Assembly (NCBI RefSeq): GCF_902686445.1
Contig: NC_062213.1
Span: 55,067,268-55,131,267, forward strand
Length of the DNA stretch: 64,000 nucleotides
Direction of reading: 5' to 3'
From: Sciurus carolinensis
Lineage: Eukaryota > Chordata > Mammalia > Rodentia > Sciuridae
Shown here: positions 43,645 to 56,184 of the stretch, in pieces
Layout: each line of letters starts with the position of its first letter
How positions within the stretch are numbered: position 1 is the first letter of the stretch
Notes under the pieces: generated by a model
The model's database searches: none
What the model was told of the DNA's origin: nothing
Seen by the model: only the letters and a program-made list of their open reading frames with translations
Program-made: the position numbers and the translations under genes

Positions 43645-46430
43645 TTTTGAACTAGAAACACAACACACACATTTAATAATTGCCTACATTGGTGTTCACA
43701 CAGACGAGCAGTTGGACAGCATGTTCTGATGGTAGACTTGAGGCTTGGCCTGCTGTGGCTTCCTTTTCTGGTCCTATTATTTCATTCACCCCTGTGAACA
43801 ACTAAGAAGGAAGGCTTTTTTCTTTAAGGAACACTGCACTTCTCATCCCCCAACTCCAGCCAGTAGCCTAAGAGTCTGATCTTGTTATGTCTGGGAATAT
43901 AATTACTAGATTTTCTGCTAATGGCTGTATTTTACATGATAATGAACCTAGTCTTTTCTACAAGGTCTACTTCATTTATGCAAAACAGATATAATTTGGA
44001 GTGTGTATGAATCATACTATTGTTTCAGGGAGTAGAGCTGTTGTGGAGCCTGTGGAATACAATTTTATGAGCTCATGTCAGGTTATACACAAGGAAATGT
44101 TGGCTCTGTGTTCACCGAAGATGTTTATTGAATGATCTCAGGTGAAACAGAAAGAGCTTTTGAATCTCAAGGCTTTTGTTACTTACTAATTTAGGAAGGT
44201 CAACTCATTTCTGACCATCTTTTTACACTTTGAAGTGGTGACCTTTGTACATTAGTGACCTGCAAGCATTAATAAGACTCTTGCTCAACGATTTTCAATA
44301 ATATCAAAAAGGTATTCCAAATTGATCCTGGCTATTAACAGAAAAAAGGCAGAAAATTAAATTTGCAGGAGGATATAGAGAAAAACCTGTTAGTGCCTTA
44401 AAATCTCTAAAAAATCTAATCCCCAAGAGAAAATTTACTTTGTTCTAGAAAGGTCAGTTTGTCTTCCAAGAGATGCTAAAATGCCATTTATTTATTAAGG
44501 AGAATGTATTGTTGTCTATGAATGGAATACTGGGAGTTCTCAATTCTTACTTTTATTTTGCCATAACTTGCTGTGGTTAACCTCAAAAAATAGCCTGTAG
44601 TGATGATATTCTCATACTGCAGTGTGTTTTCACTTTTAAATAGAGTTTATTCTAAAGATTAATTTAAAGGTAAGGTATGTTCATTGATAGTTGAACATTT
44701 CAGAAGCCTTAACTTCTGGGGTGTTTACTGATTTTTGTCTTTCATTTTTTCATTCCTAAATCCTTGAAAACTTTGAACAGACTGACTAAAAATTCTGAGG
44801 CTAAGTTACCTTGGGTAAACAGTGAGAGGAGAACTTACTTTTGCACTAAGGACAAAATCTTGAGTTTGGTGCAGAAATACAAATATTTACTTACATAATT
44901 TGTATTGGTAATCTAATTCTCTATTCTTTCAAAAGTAGAAGTTTAAGAAAAATACTTTAACTTTTTAAACAACATAAATGTGTTTAAGGGAAACCTATTT
45001 GCAGAACCTAATTTGACTTGGGCAATAGACTCCTTAGGAGTCTAATGACAATTCTAGACTGTTTCTAAAGAAAGACACCTATATAAAGTTTTACCTATAA
45101 TTTCAGGTAGTTCACAGAACCTCCAAAGCTGACCAGAGAACCATTGGTAATTATCTATAGCCCCCTGACTTACATCTTCCACCCAGGTTCTATGCCTCAT
45201 TTTTTCAAGTTGTAAAAACCTGTAAACAGAAACATTTATTTAGTCTTTTTGTCATGAAGTACTTATTTAAGATGCTAACAGTTATTTTAAAAATAGCTGT
45301 ATAGTTATATAGAATACTTAACAGAAATAAGCCGATTTTTTTAAATGTCATGAATGCTGTCTGCCCTTACAAATCCTAATTTTTATATTTTCTCTTGCTG
45401 TGACATCCTTGGCTTCTTAAGATACAAATGCTTAATCCATTTCCTGAGCTGGGATAATACATCCCAGGGTTCATATTCTTTTGGAAAAATTAAAAACTGA
45501 CTTTAACTTCAGCTTAGTAACAGTTGATATTTAAATGATAATTGGGTATGTTATATGTGATTATTAAACTTTTCAAAAATGTTTAGAAAAATGATTGCTG
45601 ATTGAATCTGAAAACTTTCTGTTTTTGCTTATAACTTAAATCCCATTTTCTTTTTTGGTTAATGACTTTTCTTTTACTTCTTGAGATCATATATGTAAAT
45701 CCCTTTGCTAGGCATTATTCTACATGTCAGGAAAAATAACTCCAGTCTCATCAGTCAAATAACTCCTTCTCCAGCAGAAGGGACAAAATGAACTGTTGAC
45801 AGTAATTACTGATTTAAGTATCAAACATGCCAAGAGAAAGTGGAGCTCTGGGGACCCAGGGAATTAGGGAACTCTGCAGAAGAGGGGAGACTCGGTTGGT
45901 CAAAGATTTCTTTGTGGATGCTTCCCCCACCCCCCAAACCCTAATCCTAATTCCTGCGAAGATTAAATGCTTATTAAAACATAATCTACCAAGGATTCCA
46001 AAAGGGACCAGTAGATTCTTACAGCCAGTTTGATCACCAGCAATGCAAAGAAAAGAAAGCATCCTTTTGGAAGCTTCCTTGTGTCTACACTAAGAAGCAT
46101 CAGCACAAATTTACTAGGTACATTTGGTAAAAACAAACAACTGCCAAGCAAATGGAATGAAAGCTGCTACTATTTCCTGTCCTCAACACCCCCTCTTCAG
46201 AAGGAAGAGAGGACGAAAACTAGCAATGGACTTGACTTGGGGACCCTTTCAAAGCTAATGTTAGAAATTCATGATGGAGAGTGTCTTGGACAAGACTGAC
46301 CTGTCTTAGCCCTCCTCATAGCCTTAGGCTATTAACATCACTCAAGGTTATAATAATAGTGGCCTGCATGCTCATGCAATGATAAATGCTCCCCTCTCCC
46401 ATCTAACCCTCATCATGACCTTTCCAGGTA
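43645..46430. other. long repeat-poor AT-rich stretch
   Basis: I recognise no transposable element in about 2.8 kb. Frames up to 89 codons near 45,814-46,300 overlap on both strands without domains. Low repeat density over this length can mark constrained non-coding DNA, but composition alone does not show that. Confidence 0.4.
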
Positions 46431-46434
46431 TGGG

Positions 46435-46745
46435 GATGATGAAGAACAAGGGATTCAGGGTCAACTTGCTGGGCTGGAATCAGACCTCCCCCAACCACTT
46501 ACTAGCCGGGTAACTTAGGTTTCTTAAGCACCCTTTGTGCCTCCATATCCACAAATCATAGCATCTAATTCTGAGTGTTGGTATTAATATTAATACATTC
46601 TTTAGCACTGTGCCCAGGGTTAGCTGTAATCATCATTATCTTCATTTTGCAGCCAAAGCAACTGAACCTCAGAGATTAAATAACTCACCCCATTTCACAT
46701 ACAGTTGGTACAACCCAGAGCCAGGGATTTTCCATCTGTCTGTCT
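46435..46745. repeat. MIR SINE pair
   Basis: A + strand MIR ('gctgggctggaatcagacct', 'cttactagccgggtaactta') occupies 46,435-46,620. An opposite-strand MIR-like segment follows ('atcttcattttgcagccaaa', 'tgaacctcagagattaaata'), giving a head-to-head arrangement or one rearranged element. Confidence 0.6.
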
Positions 46746-46892
46746 GCAAACCTTGTATATAGTGTATATCCTTACTGGATTTGATCAAAATTCAGAATTA
46801 TGTGTTTTCACGTTTTCATAGCAGCAAATTTACCTTTCGTGTTTTCTTTCTCTGTTATCCAATCCATTCCCAGGGCTTCCTTTGTCATCTGA

Positions 46893-47085
46893 TTCAGGGA
46901 TTGGCAGACTTTGACCTGCAGACCAAATACATTCCAGCACCTGATTATGAAAATAAAGTTTTATTGGAACACTGGGACCCTCACTCTTCACTTTGGCTGC
47001 TTTGGTGTACAAAGAGAAATGTGTGGTCAACAAAATCTGAAATATTTACTCCCCAGCCCTTTACAGAAAAGATTTACATTCCCTG
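46893..47085. repeat. hAT-type DNA transposon remnant
   Basis: 'gggattggcagactttgacc', 'taaagttttattggaacact' and 'ccagccctttacagaaaaga' are in the order of a mammalian non-autonomous hAT element. It is better preserved than the relative at 15,180. Confidence 0.7.
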
Positions 47086-47229
47086 ATCTTGCTTACTTAT
47101 CAATCTTTCCCTGAGATGTTCAATTGTAAATATTAGCCACACTGCAAATACTCTTGCCACACCCCATTTCCACCTTAAAATTAACATTTACCACACCAAA
47201 TTCTTTGTGTGTTTTCTTCCCACCCTGAA

Positions 47230-47460
47230 GTCAGTTCTTCCTGAGTTTCCCGTCCCGGGTTAATGGCACCACCATATGCCAGGCTGCTTTTCTTCCTTTT
47301 CCTGTCCGTGCCTAATCTGTTGCCAAATCCTGTCCATTGATTCTCCTACATACATAAACTCCTTGAGGATAGTGACAGTCAGTGCTCCTCATGCTCCTGT
47401 TCTCAGGACCCACCCTAAGTCAGACCCCAAGTTCCCTGTCCAGACCCTCAGAAGTTGCAT
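47230..47460 (+). repeat. L2-like LINE fragment
   Basis: 'cataaactccttgaggatag' ... 'cagtgctcctcatgctcctg' resembles the L2 3'UTR ('ctccttgagggcaggg'). It is weak. Confidence 0.35.
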
Positions 47461-47464
47461 ATGA

Positions 47465-48715
47465 TATACAAGATGAGAATGACTGTCATTGTGTTACTCA
47501 AAGTAAGCTGTGAAACTGCTTCATAAGTAAGAACTTAGAAACAGTAGAAGGTCAGAATGTTGTAGAATGTGCACTACTTAGATAAGTACATGGCCATCTG
47601 ATTTACTGAGTTGTCATTTTAAAACTGTTCATCACTAATGTTTTAAAACTAAATCTCTGTTCTTTATGCAGGGCTTCTTTGGGGGTAGCAAGTTAGAACT
47701 CTAATATCAGGTTATCATTTTTTCTTGTTCATCCAAAGAGCATAGATAATAAATGCATTTTCACCCTCATCAGTATTACTTGGATATTATTCTGAAGCTC
47801 GTGATAACATTAACTCTGCATTTGCCTTTCTGAATTTTAAATTCTGCTGTAATAACTGGTGAAAAGCACAGAGGAGCATAGTAAAAATAAATAAACTTTG
47901 AAATACAAAAGGATTAGTGGGGATAATAAATATCTGCTCAGTGTCTTAGCATCTTTGATCTTGGCATTTGTTCTATCCAGCAAATGTTTTCATAGTACTT
48001 TAATTTCAGTTTCTCTATTGGAAAACTTACGCAGGAGCAGCCTTTGTTTTCCAAGAACAACAGAGCTGTTTACAGCACTTAAGTCAAAAGCAGAAGTCAT
48101 AAATTAATTCTAATCCTCTGAGCAAAGACATTAGCCTTTGTGTAACATAAGGATTTGAGTTTGTTCATGCAAAATAAGCCCAAGAATTATTGTTGCCCGG
48201 GCTGAGCACGATCTTCATGATTTATATTTTTCTTTGGTTAATGATTATGTAATACATTAATAAGTTTCTCCAAACACTTCCTGAAATTTTAACTATCTGT
48301 AGACTTTATAAGCTGTATTTTGATCAGACACATAAAGAAATGATATAGCTCCATTACTGTCAAAATAAGGATGGTTTTACTTTCCAGTTTAAAGAAAAAT
48401 GCCACCTATCATCAGGCTTCAAAATAAACTGACATACTTAGAAGAAAAAAAGTAAGTGGTGAAGGATGCAAAGCTAAAATCATGTCATAGTGTCCCTTTG
48501 TCAACTGCCTCTTGCAGAGGTGGCCGCCTCTGCTCTTACTATGTCACGATTCCATCTGCTGGTGGTGCTGGGGGCTCCCGGCCCTGAAGAGCCTCCCACC
48601 TAAGCTGAAGGGTGGCACATAAAGTGTCTCCACCAGGTCTCATCTAGAAATCACTTTCAGGTCTTCAGTGAAGAGGTCTCAGCAGATCAGTTGTCCCATC
48701 CAGGGATTCTTTTCT
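47465..48715. other. unique AT-rich sequence
   Basis: Nothing recognised except a small GC-richer island around 48,505-48,620. Confidence 0.45.
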
Positions 48716-48719
48716 GTAA

Positions 48720-48930
48720 ACGAGGCAGTCTGAGACCATGGAGACTGAGTGGCCTTAGAGTCCCTTAACCCCTCTTCATGCTTACAATGGGAATAAGGAT
48801 GCCTACCTTATAAAAGTTGTTTAGGAATAATGTTTGGGGGCAGGTGCTTAGGTTGGTGTAGTGGTCATGTCTGATGCTAAAATTGCCATCACCACTGCCA
48901 CCACCTTCCAAGTATCATGCTAATTAATTC
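48720..48930 (+). repeat. MIR SINE
   Basis: 'cttcatgcttacaatgggaa' ... 'taaggatgcctaccttataa' ... 'ccatcaccactgccaccacc' matches the MIR 3' half in + orientation. Confidence 0.6.
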
Positions 48931-48934
48931 TTCC

Positions 48935-50005
48935 TCTCTGTTCAGTTTTCCGGTCTTGTCCTTGTCACTCACAGGTGCCATCTTTAGCTGAGTAGAGGAA
49001 GAATAAATATTGATAAATAAAGGGCTCTTCTCTGGGATGCTAAATTTTCTATCATTTGAGATCATGATTTGGTGTCATTGAGAAAAATCTGATGTCATGC
49101 ATGACAGTCCATTTTTTAAAAAGTGAGAATTTGGTGACTCTGCTTCAATAAGTAGGAAGTGACTAAGGATATAAAAATGTTTAACAGTTTATAAGTTTTA
49201 AGTGACACATGCAGACTGTTTTGAAACACGAAAAAGTATTTTTGACGTCATAACTGAAAATGGTACTTAACAGTATTTACTTGCGAATAGTAACTTGGTA
49301 AATATTTTTATAAAATGAAAGATGAACAGAAACTTTAGAATACAATAGAATTTAATTTTCATTTGTTTCTCTGTTCTCCATAGTCATATTACTTCATAAA
49401 AATTGTTATGATTTATCTTTTAAGATGTAGCAACCTTCACTTTCTAATGAGAAAGTGCATTCTGTGTTCCTTGTGATAGACTCGAAGATGAACTCATGGA
49501 ATAAAACCTGTTTGTAAACCAAGCCTCTTCTGCACCCCACCCCCCACAGGTTGCCAAATTCCTATGTATATACAGTAAGCCAAAGCATGTGGAAAGGTTA
49601 AGTAGAAGACTTAGGTCTCTAATTAATTGAGCCCACGTAGAGAAATATTAAATGGATGCATACTTCTATAGCAATTTATATGGAACTCTGGGGCCTGATG
49701 GTTTCAAAAAACTTAAGGAGTTTGTAAAGGACACATGACCGTGATTTATATAAATGGAACCTCTCTGTTCTCATTTTTCTGTTTCCTCTTACAGTATCTA
49801 AGAGGGGCCCTAATATGGTGGGGCTCATTTTACATAAGAAAGCAGAGGCTTGGGGCATCATCGTGGACCAGGCTTAACTCAGGCAGTGATAAGAGTTGGC
49901 ATCACGTGACGTATCCCAGCACCTAGACCGTAGGAGAGACAGCTTAGAGATTGACCCAGGAAAGTGGACCACATGAGAAATCGTGCTGTGTTCAGTAAGA
50001 GGCTT
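48935..50005. other. unique sequence
   Basis: No repeat recognised. It contains the E-box/CRE-like site at 49,902-49,912. Confidence 0.45.
49902..49912. promoter_or_regulatory. palindromic E-box overlapping a CRE-like half site
   Basis: TCACGTGACGT joins a USF/TFE-type E-box (TCACGTGA) to TGACGT, an ATF/CREB-type half site. CpGs are rare here, so the word stands out. A single site in 64 kb can arise by chance, and no promoter is visible around it. Confidence 0.2.
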
Positions 50006-50008
50006 TTA

Positions 50009-50009
50009 A

Positions 50010-50040
<31 letters not shown>

Positions 50041-50058
50041 TCACTCACTCACTCTCTC
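50009..50058. repeat. compound (AC)n(TCAC)n(TC)n microsatellite
   Basis: About 13 AC units run into five TCAC-type units and a short TC tract. The compound structure suggests successive point mutation and expansion. Confidence 0.97.
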
Positions 50059-50059
50059 T

Positions 50060-51160
50060 TTATCTCATGAAAAGTGAATCATAAGACAAATGAAAAGTTA
50101 CAGTCCTACACAGAGAAAGCTAGTGGAAGGGTGTGGGCAACTCAGATTCCCTTTGGCACTCCCCTGTTGTTCAGCTCCAGGTTGATGACTCCCCGGCCCC
50201 CATGATGTTGAGCACACCTTCTACAGGGTCCCAGCTTCTCAGCGGGAGTGGGGAGGTTGTGACTGGAGCCACTTGCAGGCACCACTTCTCTCTTTTCATT
50301 GCCTCCTTGGGTTTCTCTGCATCACTTTTGCTTGTCTGTCTGTTGTTCTTCCTACCTGGACGGAAGCCTGCCCAAAACATTTACCGCTCATGAATTAACC
50401 TGTGGGCAAAGAGATAAAAAGCTCTGTGGGTGATTACCTTTCATTACAGGACTAAACATGGGTCTTCTCTCTCCCGTGTTTCATGGCACTTTAAGACAAC
50501 TGCACTTATAAAGTGACAAACTCATATCAAAACAGTGGCTTGAGAACTGTAGCGTGGTACTTGGACTTCAGATCCCTGTGACTATAGATACATAATGCTT
50601 AAAACTGAATTCCAGACAGGATCTTCCCCAGCAACAGTCTTACAGCTCTTCCTACAAATGTGTGACACTAGGTTTGTTTTATTAGATAAATTCTGACATT
50701 TTGGTGTGTGCATGAGGTAGACTAATTTATGTGATTAAATCCTCATTCGTTTGATAGAAGATTAAATGTTTCATTGCAAAATGCCAAAGGACATTTTTAA
50801 TTTAGAGTCTCAATTTTAATTGAAACACTATCATTCCATTTTGAGCATTAAGGAGTAACAATGAAACATGTGCTAAGATTTTAAAGCAAATGATTAAGCT
50901 GTATTAATTTTAAAGCAATTTTCCCTACTTTTGTTTTTATAGAAAAATATTTACTAAGTTATTTTTTGTTTTATCCATATATAAAATGAAAATAGTACAT
51001 AGAATTGCCATAAGCATGATGATGTGGACCTATGTCTAATAGGGAAGCCACAAGGAGGGACCAGAAGGGCAGGGACCAGCTCCACCCCCAATACCAACAT
51101 GGGGTTGTTACACAGGAGATGCTCAATAATTATTTACTGAATCTCCAAATGAATGATTAA
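50060..51160. other. unique sequence
   Basis: No repeat recognised. An 86-codon + frame (50,133-50,393) has a hydrophobic segment near residues 50-75 but no recognisable family or splice context. Confidence 0.4.
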
Positions 51161-51164
51161 CCAT

Positions 51165-51290
51165 AGGGAGTCAGCATTCTGAACCAGAGTGCCAGCCCTG
51201 CCATTCTTCCAGAATATCACTGAGCCCATGAACCTCATTTTCCCCACTTGTACTTTGGGTATAACAATATGTACTCTGTCATTTTAATGG
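51165..51290 (+). repeat. MIR SINE fragment
   Basis: 'agagtgccagccctgccatt' ... 'catgaacctcattttcccca' ... 'cttgtactttgggtataaca' is MIR in + orientation. Confidence 0.7.
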
Positions 51291-51596
51291 AAGACAAGAG
51301 TCAAAGGAATGAAAATCTGGGAATCAAAGGAAAAATGTCACGTCTTTGAAAACTGGAAAATGATGACCCAGGGAGTCATTACCAGCATGATGTTGTGTTA
51401 TATGCTGCTTATCAGTGCTGTGGTTAGGACTGGCATCCAGTTAGCATTCGATAAATAAATTTTTTAAAGCTAATATTTGTCCATTAAAATTAAGGAAAAT
51501 TTAATTCATCCTCGATTATTTGTTATAAAATTTTTGAAACACTGAACTTTTTAGACATAATTGTAATTCCTTTCTGTATTAGGAACTCTCAAAATT

Positions 51597-51827
51597 GATA
51601 CATATTTCCAGGTATGGTAGCACATGCCTGTAATCCCAGCAACTCAGGAGGCTCAGGCAGGAGGATCACAAGTTCAAAGCCAGCCTCAGCAAATTAGCAA
51701 GACTCTAGGCAACTCAGTGAGACCCTGTCTCTAAATTTACAAAAAAAGGACTGGGGAGGTGGCTCAGTTGAGTGCCCTTAGGTTCAATCCCTGGTACAAA
51801 AAAAAAAAAAAAAAAAAAAGATACATA
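51597..51827 (+). repeat. young B1-dID SINE with target-site duplication
   Basis: Near-consensus 'ggtatggtagcacatgcctg' ... 'aactcaggaggctcaggcag' ... 'actggggaggtggctcagtt' ... 'ggttcaatccctggtaca' with an A21-type tail. GATACATA repeats at 51,597-51,604 and 51,820-51,827. The long pure A tail and low divergence make it the most recent-looking SINE in the window. Confidence 0.96.
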
Positions 51828-51829
51828 CT

Positions 51830-52685
51830 TAGACAACTAAATGATTTCTGAGCAACATTGTACATTAATAACTTTTTATCTACAAGTGAATAAGAGTCAG
51901 CAAAGGATAATGTAACATATAACATGAAGGTTTAAGACATAGGTAAATGAAAAATCAGTTCAAAATGGATTGCTTCCACTGTTTAAGCAGTTACATTAGG
52001 ATGCATGTCACATAAAAGTCACTCTTAGATATTCTGTCAATTTAATGAAGGGTTTTGTTGAAATTAAATCTTGTGAGTTTGGATGAAAAAAATCAATCAG
52101 TATGTGCCTTATCTTTTATTCTCTTTTCTTGTTCAATGTGCAATTAGATTTACTCTGCAGGATCACAGTGTGTGGCATATAATAGTTTTATACTCACCCT
52201 GCCTGTATTAATTTGATAGTAACCCTGCAAAAAAGTGATATCAGAAATGTGCTAATAAAGTCATAACCATTAGCCAGAATCACAAGTATCAAAGTCCTAA
52301 GTCTTGTTTTATTTTTATTCTTCTCTATATACGTATCTCTATATGTTTCCTTACACATAGGAATGACAGTAGAGTCTTTGATGAAAACCACTACGATGAC
52401 AGTTCTGTGACTTTCCCAAGTTTTGAGAAAAATTAAGAGATGGTTAAAATCATTGGTGGACAAGGCTCATATATCACCATTATTACCACAAAAGGCCAGG
52501 TTGGAGGTCAGAGTTTGTTGTTCTAATATAGAACCCCAGAAGTGCAGACCACAGTGACCGGCTTAGGCCCTGGTAACTGGGCCCAAAAGATCAACTCAGA
52601 TTATGACCTGGAGGATCAGAGGAGAGCTCACATCCCAGAGGGAAGCCCCACTCGCTGAAGAGAAGGAGGAACTTAGGCCAGGGGT
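51830..52685. other. unique sequence
   Basis: Nothing recognised. An 89-codon minus frame (52,194-52,463) has no domain. Confidence 0.45.
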
Positions 52686-52689
52686 CACC

Positions 52690-53040
52690 TCCCTGCATCA
52701 TTCAGTAGATCATTCAATAAATGATTCACTTCACCTCCTGGCAGATGGGGTAAATGAAGATGTGGTATGCTTTATGCAAGCATAAAGTGTGGGAGTGGGG
52801 AACAATTCACTCCTGTATAGGACAGACAAAATAATATTTGTCACCAAATGAACTGCACAGAATCTAAGGACCGAAGGAAAAGAACAGTCCTAAAGATGGT
52901 CAGGACTTGGAACTTGGTGGTCAGGCATAAAGTGGGAGGAACACTCTAGGCATAAATAAGTGGTATCAGCAAAGGTACGTGCAGGGGAGGTGAATTTGTG
53001 TTAGAAAAAAAAGCCAGGCTGGGATTCATGTTTGAGGACT
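52690..53040 (-). repeat. L2-like LINE fragment
   Basis: 'cattcagtagatcattcaat' with 'aggaacactctaggcataaa' and 'gtggtatcagcaaaggtacg' resembles the antisense L2 3' region. It is strongly diverged. Confidence 0.35.
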
Positions 53041-53044
53041 GGAA

Positions 53045-53610
53045 AGTGCTGATAACAGGAACTAAGAACCAAGTGTCTTACCTAAGGAGCTGTCAGCAGT
53101 AGCATAGTTGAGTATTTGATTGCAGATAAGTGGTTTGCTTTTTGCTATATTCTATCTTAGCACCCTAAACTCTGGGAATATTTTTTATATATTTGCACAG
53201 TTCCCTCTGTAATTTATCTTGGCTAATTATAGTTAACTATAGGCTTTCCAGTTACATATTGAACTCAGTGACTGATCATCAAATTTCAATAGCAAAGAGC
53301 CTGTAATTTTTATAATGTACGATCTATATAAGGACATGTTGCAGACAGATATTATTTCCACCCTTTTTATGATAAAAATCTTGTTTGTGATTACATTAAA
53401 AGTTGCCTCCAAAAAAAGATTTAGTTATGAGATAGTTATCAAAATTGAAGTCTATAGAATGTGTCAATCTGGGTGGACCCAGTGGGATCCTGCTCACAGG
53501 TTCATATATTCAAAAATATATATTCAAAAAATAAGATCCTATTGATTTGGAAGACTTCTGTTTCTGTTTAAGTGACAGCACAATAAATTTATTTCAAGAT
53601 TAAGTCCTTA
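53045..53610. other. unique AT-rich sequence
   Basis: Nothing recognised. Confidence 0.5.
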
Positions 53611-53611
53611 A

Positions 53612-53704
53612 GCTTAGGGTGTGGCTCAGTGGTAGAGCACTTGCCTAGCATGTGTGAAGCCCTGGGTTCAATACCCAGCACTGCAAAAAAAAAAAAAAAA
53701 AAAA
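53612..53704 (+). repeat. young ID SINE
   Basis: 'gggtgtggctcagtggtaga', 'gcacttgcctagcatgtgtg' and 'gggttcaatacccagcactg' with an A20 tail. The tRNA-like A-box (TGGCTCAGTGG) and B-box (GGTTCAATACC) are intact. Flanks 'aagtccttaa' and 'aagtctttaa' are a near-perfect target-site duplication. Confidence 0.95.
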
Positions 53705-53709
53705 TGGAA

Positions 53710-54570
53710 AGAGATCAAGTCTTTAAAAATGGGGCCTCAAAGCATGATAGCAGTTAGTTATGGAACAACTTATTACATATGTTTTATGATTCCATATATT
53801 AAATTATGAATCATGTGTGCTTAAAGACAATATCACTAAAAAGAGGAAAAAAAAAAAAAAAAAAAAACTTCAATACTGTGAGACCATGAAATAGGCCTCT
53901 GCTGTACCTCAAAAGCAGTTGCTAGCTCTGCTGAATGCTTTGGGAATGGACCACTGTGGAACTTAAGTAATTCTCAGGGAAAGGTGGTAAGGAAAAGCAT
54001 GAAGCAGAAAAGCACACCAGCCACCAGATACCTTCCCTGTCATTCAGAAGCTGGGAGTTTACTGGGGAGCTGTTCCCAGCCGTCATGTGATGGGTCATCG
54101 ATGCAGGCCGCATGTGGGTAAGCACCAAGATGCTGCTTATGGGCATGCACTACCTTGGTTGTTCTGAAGGCTTCCTGAACAGGTCCTCTGCCTGACACAC
54201 TGACATGCCATGTCCTGATTAACACACTGGTCCCTGAATTTACTGACCTCCACTACCTAAGACTTGGTAGACGTTTAGGGCTCCTTTCTTGACTGTCATT
54301 GTATCACCTATAAAATTGAGGGCTTTGGGTCCAAGTGAATATCTTTTCATTCCCTCTTGGCTCTCAATTTTTTGAACCAGGGTCTCTCTAGTGACACAGA
54401 AAGAAAGAAGAGACGGTGAAGACATTGTCAAAGAAAAGGGGCATCCTGAGGTCTGCTTATGCTGCTACAACTAGAAAATTGGTCAGAGTAGGAGGGCAAG
54501 ACTTGCAATGCCTGCTTGTCAAGTTTCCTTTGGGACACTGTAAACATCACAGTGGTGGTAATTTTTTCTT
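53710..54570. other. unique sequence with an A-run
   Basis: A run of about 22 A (from 53,847) stands without an obvious SINE body. The rest is unrecognised. Confidence 0.45.
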
Positions 54571-54579
54571 TTTGTGCAG

Positions 54580-54790
54580 AAGGTCGACTTAGTTTTGACC
54601 CTGTGGATGAAAGTTCGCAGTACAGTGTATTCGGAGTTGTGCAACCATCAGCACAATCAACCCCAGAACATTCCCATAAACCCGGAAGGAAGCTCCTCAC
54701 ACCTTATCTGTCACTCCACCCCAATTTCTCCGTCTCCTACCGTTCGAGCCTTGGACCACCACTGGTTTACTTCCCATCTCTAATAAACAA
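54580..54790 (-). repeat. ancient L1M-type 3'UTR fragment
   Basis: 'gagttgtgcaaccatcagca' ... 'caatcaaccccagaacattc' ... 'gtcactccaccccaatttct' is the antisense order of old L1 3'UTRs. The 93-codon + frame here is a translation of that antisense sequence. Confidence 0.6.
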
Positions 54791-54794
54791 CCCT

Positions 54795-56180
54795 TAAATG
54801 AAGGAAGCTTCCGTCAATACCAGAGTCCACATCCCATGTGGCAGCATTATCTGTACACTTATCTTTGATGGTGGGAGCTGTTAGTTTGCAATATCTGATG
54901 GGAAAGACTAAAGTTTCTAAATGTGGCTGATTAAGAGACTGAATCTCATCAGAAATAACAGGCTAAAAACAGCCACCAATTCAGTGTGTAGGAAAGTACT
55001 CCTGAGCCATTTTCCATTGTGTGCATGGGCCATTTGCAGGCAGTCTTGACGGTACTCTATCCCTTTGCAAGAGACGCTTCTCAAGAGTTAAAATTTATGA
55101 TCGGTGGTTTCTAGTTTTTATGGTTTTATGGCATTGGAATAGTGTTTACCCAGCAAAATCCCTCTTGAATGTTCTACGTGCAGCACCTTTGCCAGGACAC
55201 ACCTCCAGAAAGCTTGCAACCGAGGAGAGGGGAGGATGTGCATAGACCAGTGCAAAATAGTGTCCGAGTATAGCACAAAGGGGCCCTGGGGACAGTGGGC
55301 TAGCCTGGAGACTTGTGGGGAGGGGCTATCAGAAACAGCTCCTAAAGAAGGTGGCTCTGAAGACTACTAGAGAGCATTGGTAATGCTTAGGGGATGAGAG
55401 AAGGAATTTAGATGGAGGAATGAGGGTTTTCAAATGTATGGAGAGGGAAAAGGGGGAGGAAGGGTGGAGGGACGAAAGGGGAGCAGGAATTCACAACAGA
55501 GGTAAAAGGGTGACATTTAAAGTAAAAATAAAGCTGATTAAAAACACAAGTATGCATCCTACTATGAAGGAGAACTGGGAGTTTTAGTTTAAGAACAGGA
55601 ATTATTTGTGCATCTCCTACCACACCTGGTGAACCCTATCCACAGAGAATGGAGAAACCATACCTAATGAGATCACCATTGTGGAAATTTGTGTCATCCC
55701 CCAAATTGCTTCTACTGAAGAGCATAGAGCACCCATGACTCTCCTAGTGAGCAACAGATTGTAGTAATAACGAAACCAAAGATAAGTAGGTATCTGTGAA
55801 ACACAGGGGAGAACTCTTCACCCCTTCTCAATGTTTGTTCTGTCACTTGTCCCTCTGTTTCCCTTCCCTGTCTGATCCTCCTTTCCACTTGTCCCTCTTA
55901 CTTTTTTTATACACACACCCATCCATCCCTCTGATAGAAATCTTCCAGCTTGAAAACAAAAAGTTGAAAGAAAGGGAACTTATAGGACAAAATGATGTCC
56001 AGATCAGATAAGCATCTCCAAATAAGGAGGAACAGATGTTCTACCAAAATCACCTTCTGAAAATTTACAGGACCTACTTACCTTGTCATCAGAAGTGTGA
56101 CTCAGGTACTGTTAGAGCAGAAAGCTTGAAAAACAGCTAACAGTAGAATTTCCAGTGACAGTGTGCAAATGTCTAGTGTG
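54795..56180. other. unique sequence
   Basis: No repeat recognised. A G/A-rich stretch lies at 55,440-55,495. Confidence 0.5.
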
Positions 56181-56184
56181 TTAC

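Noticed and set aside
45935..45958. Interstitial telomere-like sequence (CCCTAATCC)
   Set aside because: Only about one and a half imperfect units in a C-rich patch.
53612..53704. tRNA gene, because of intact A and B boxes
   Set aside because: The cloverleaf is not maintained, a long A tail follows and near-identical sequences occur elsewhere. It is an ID SINE.
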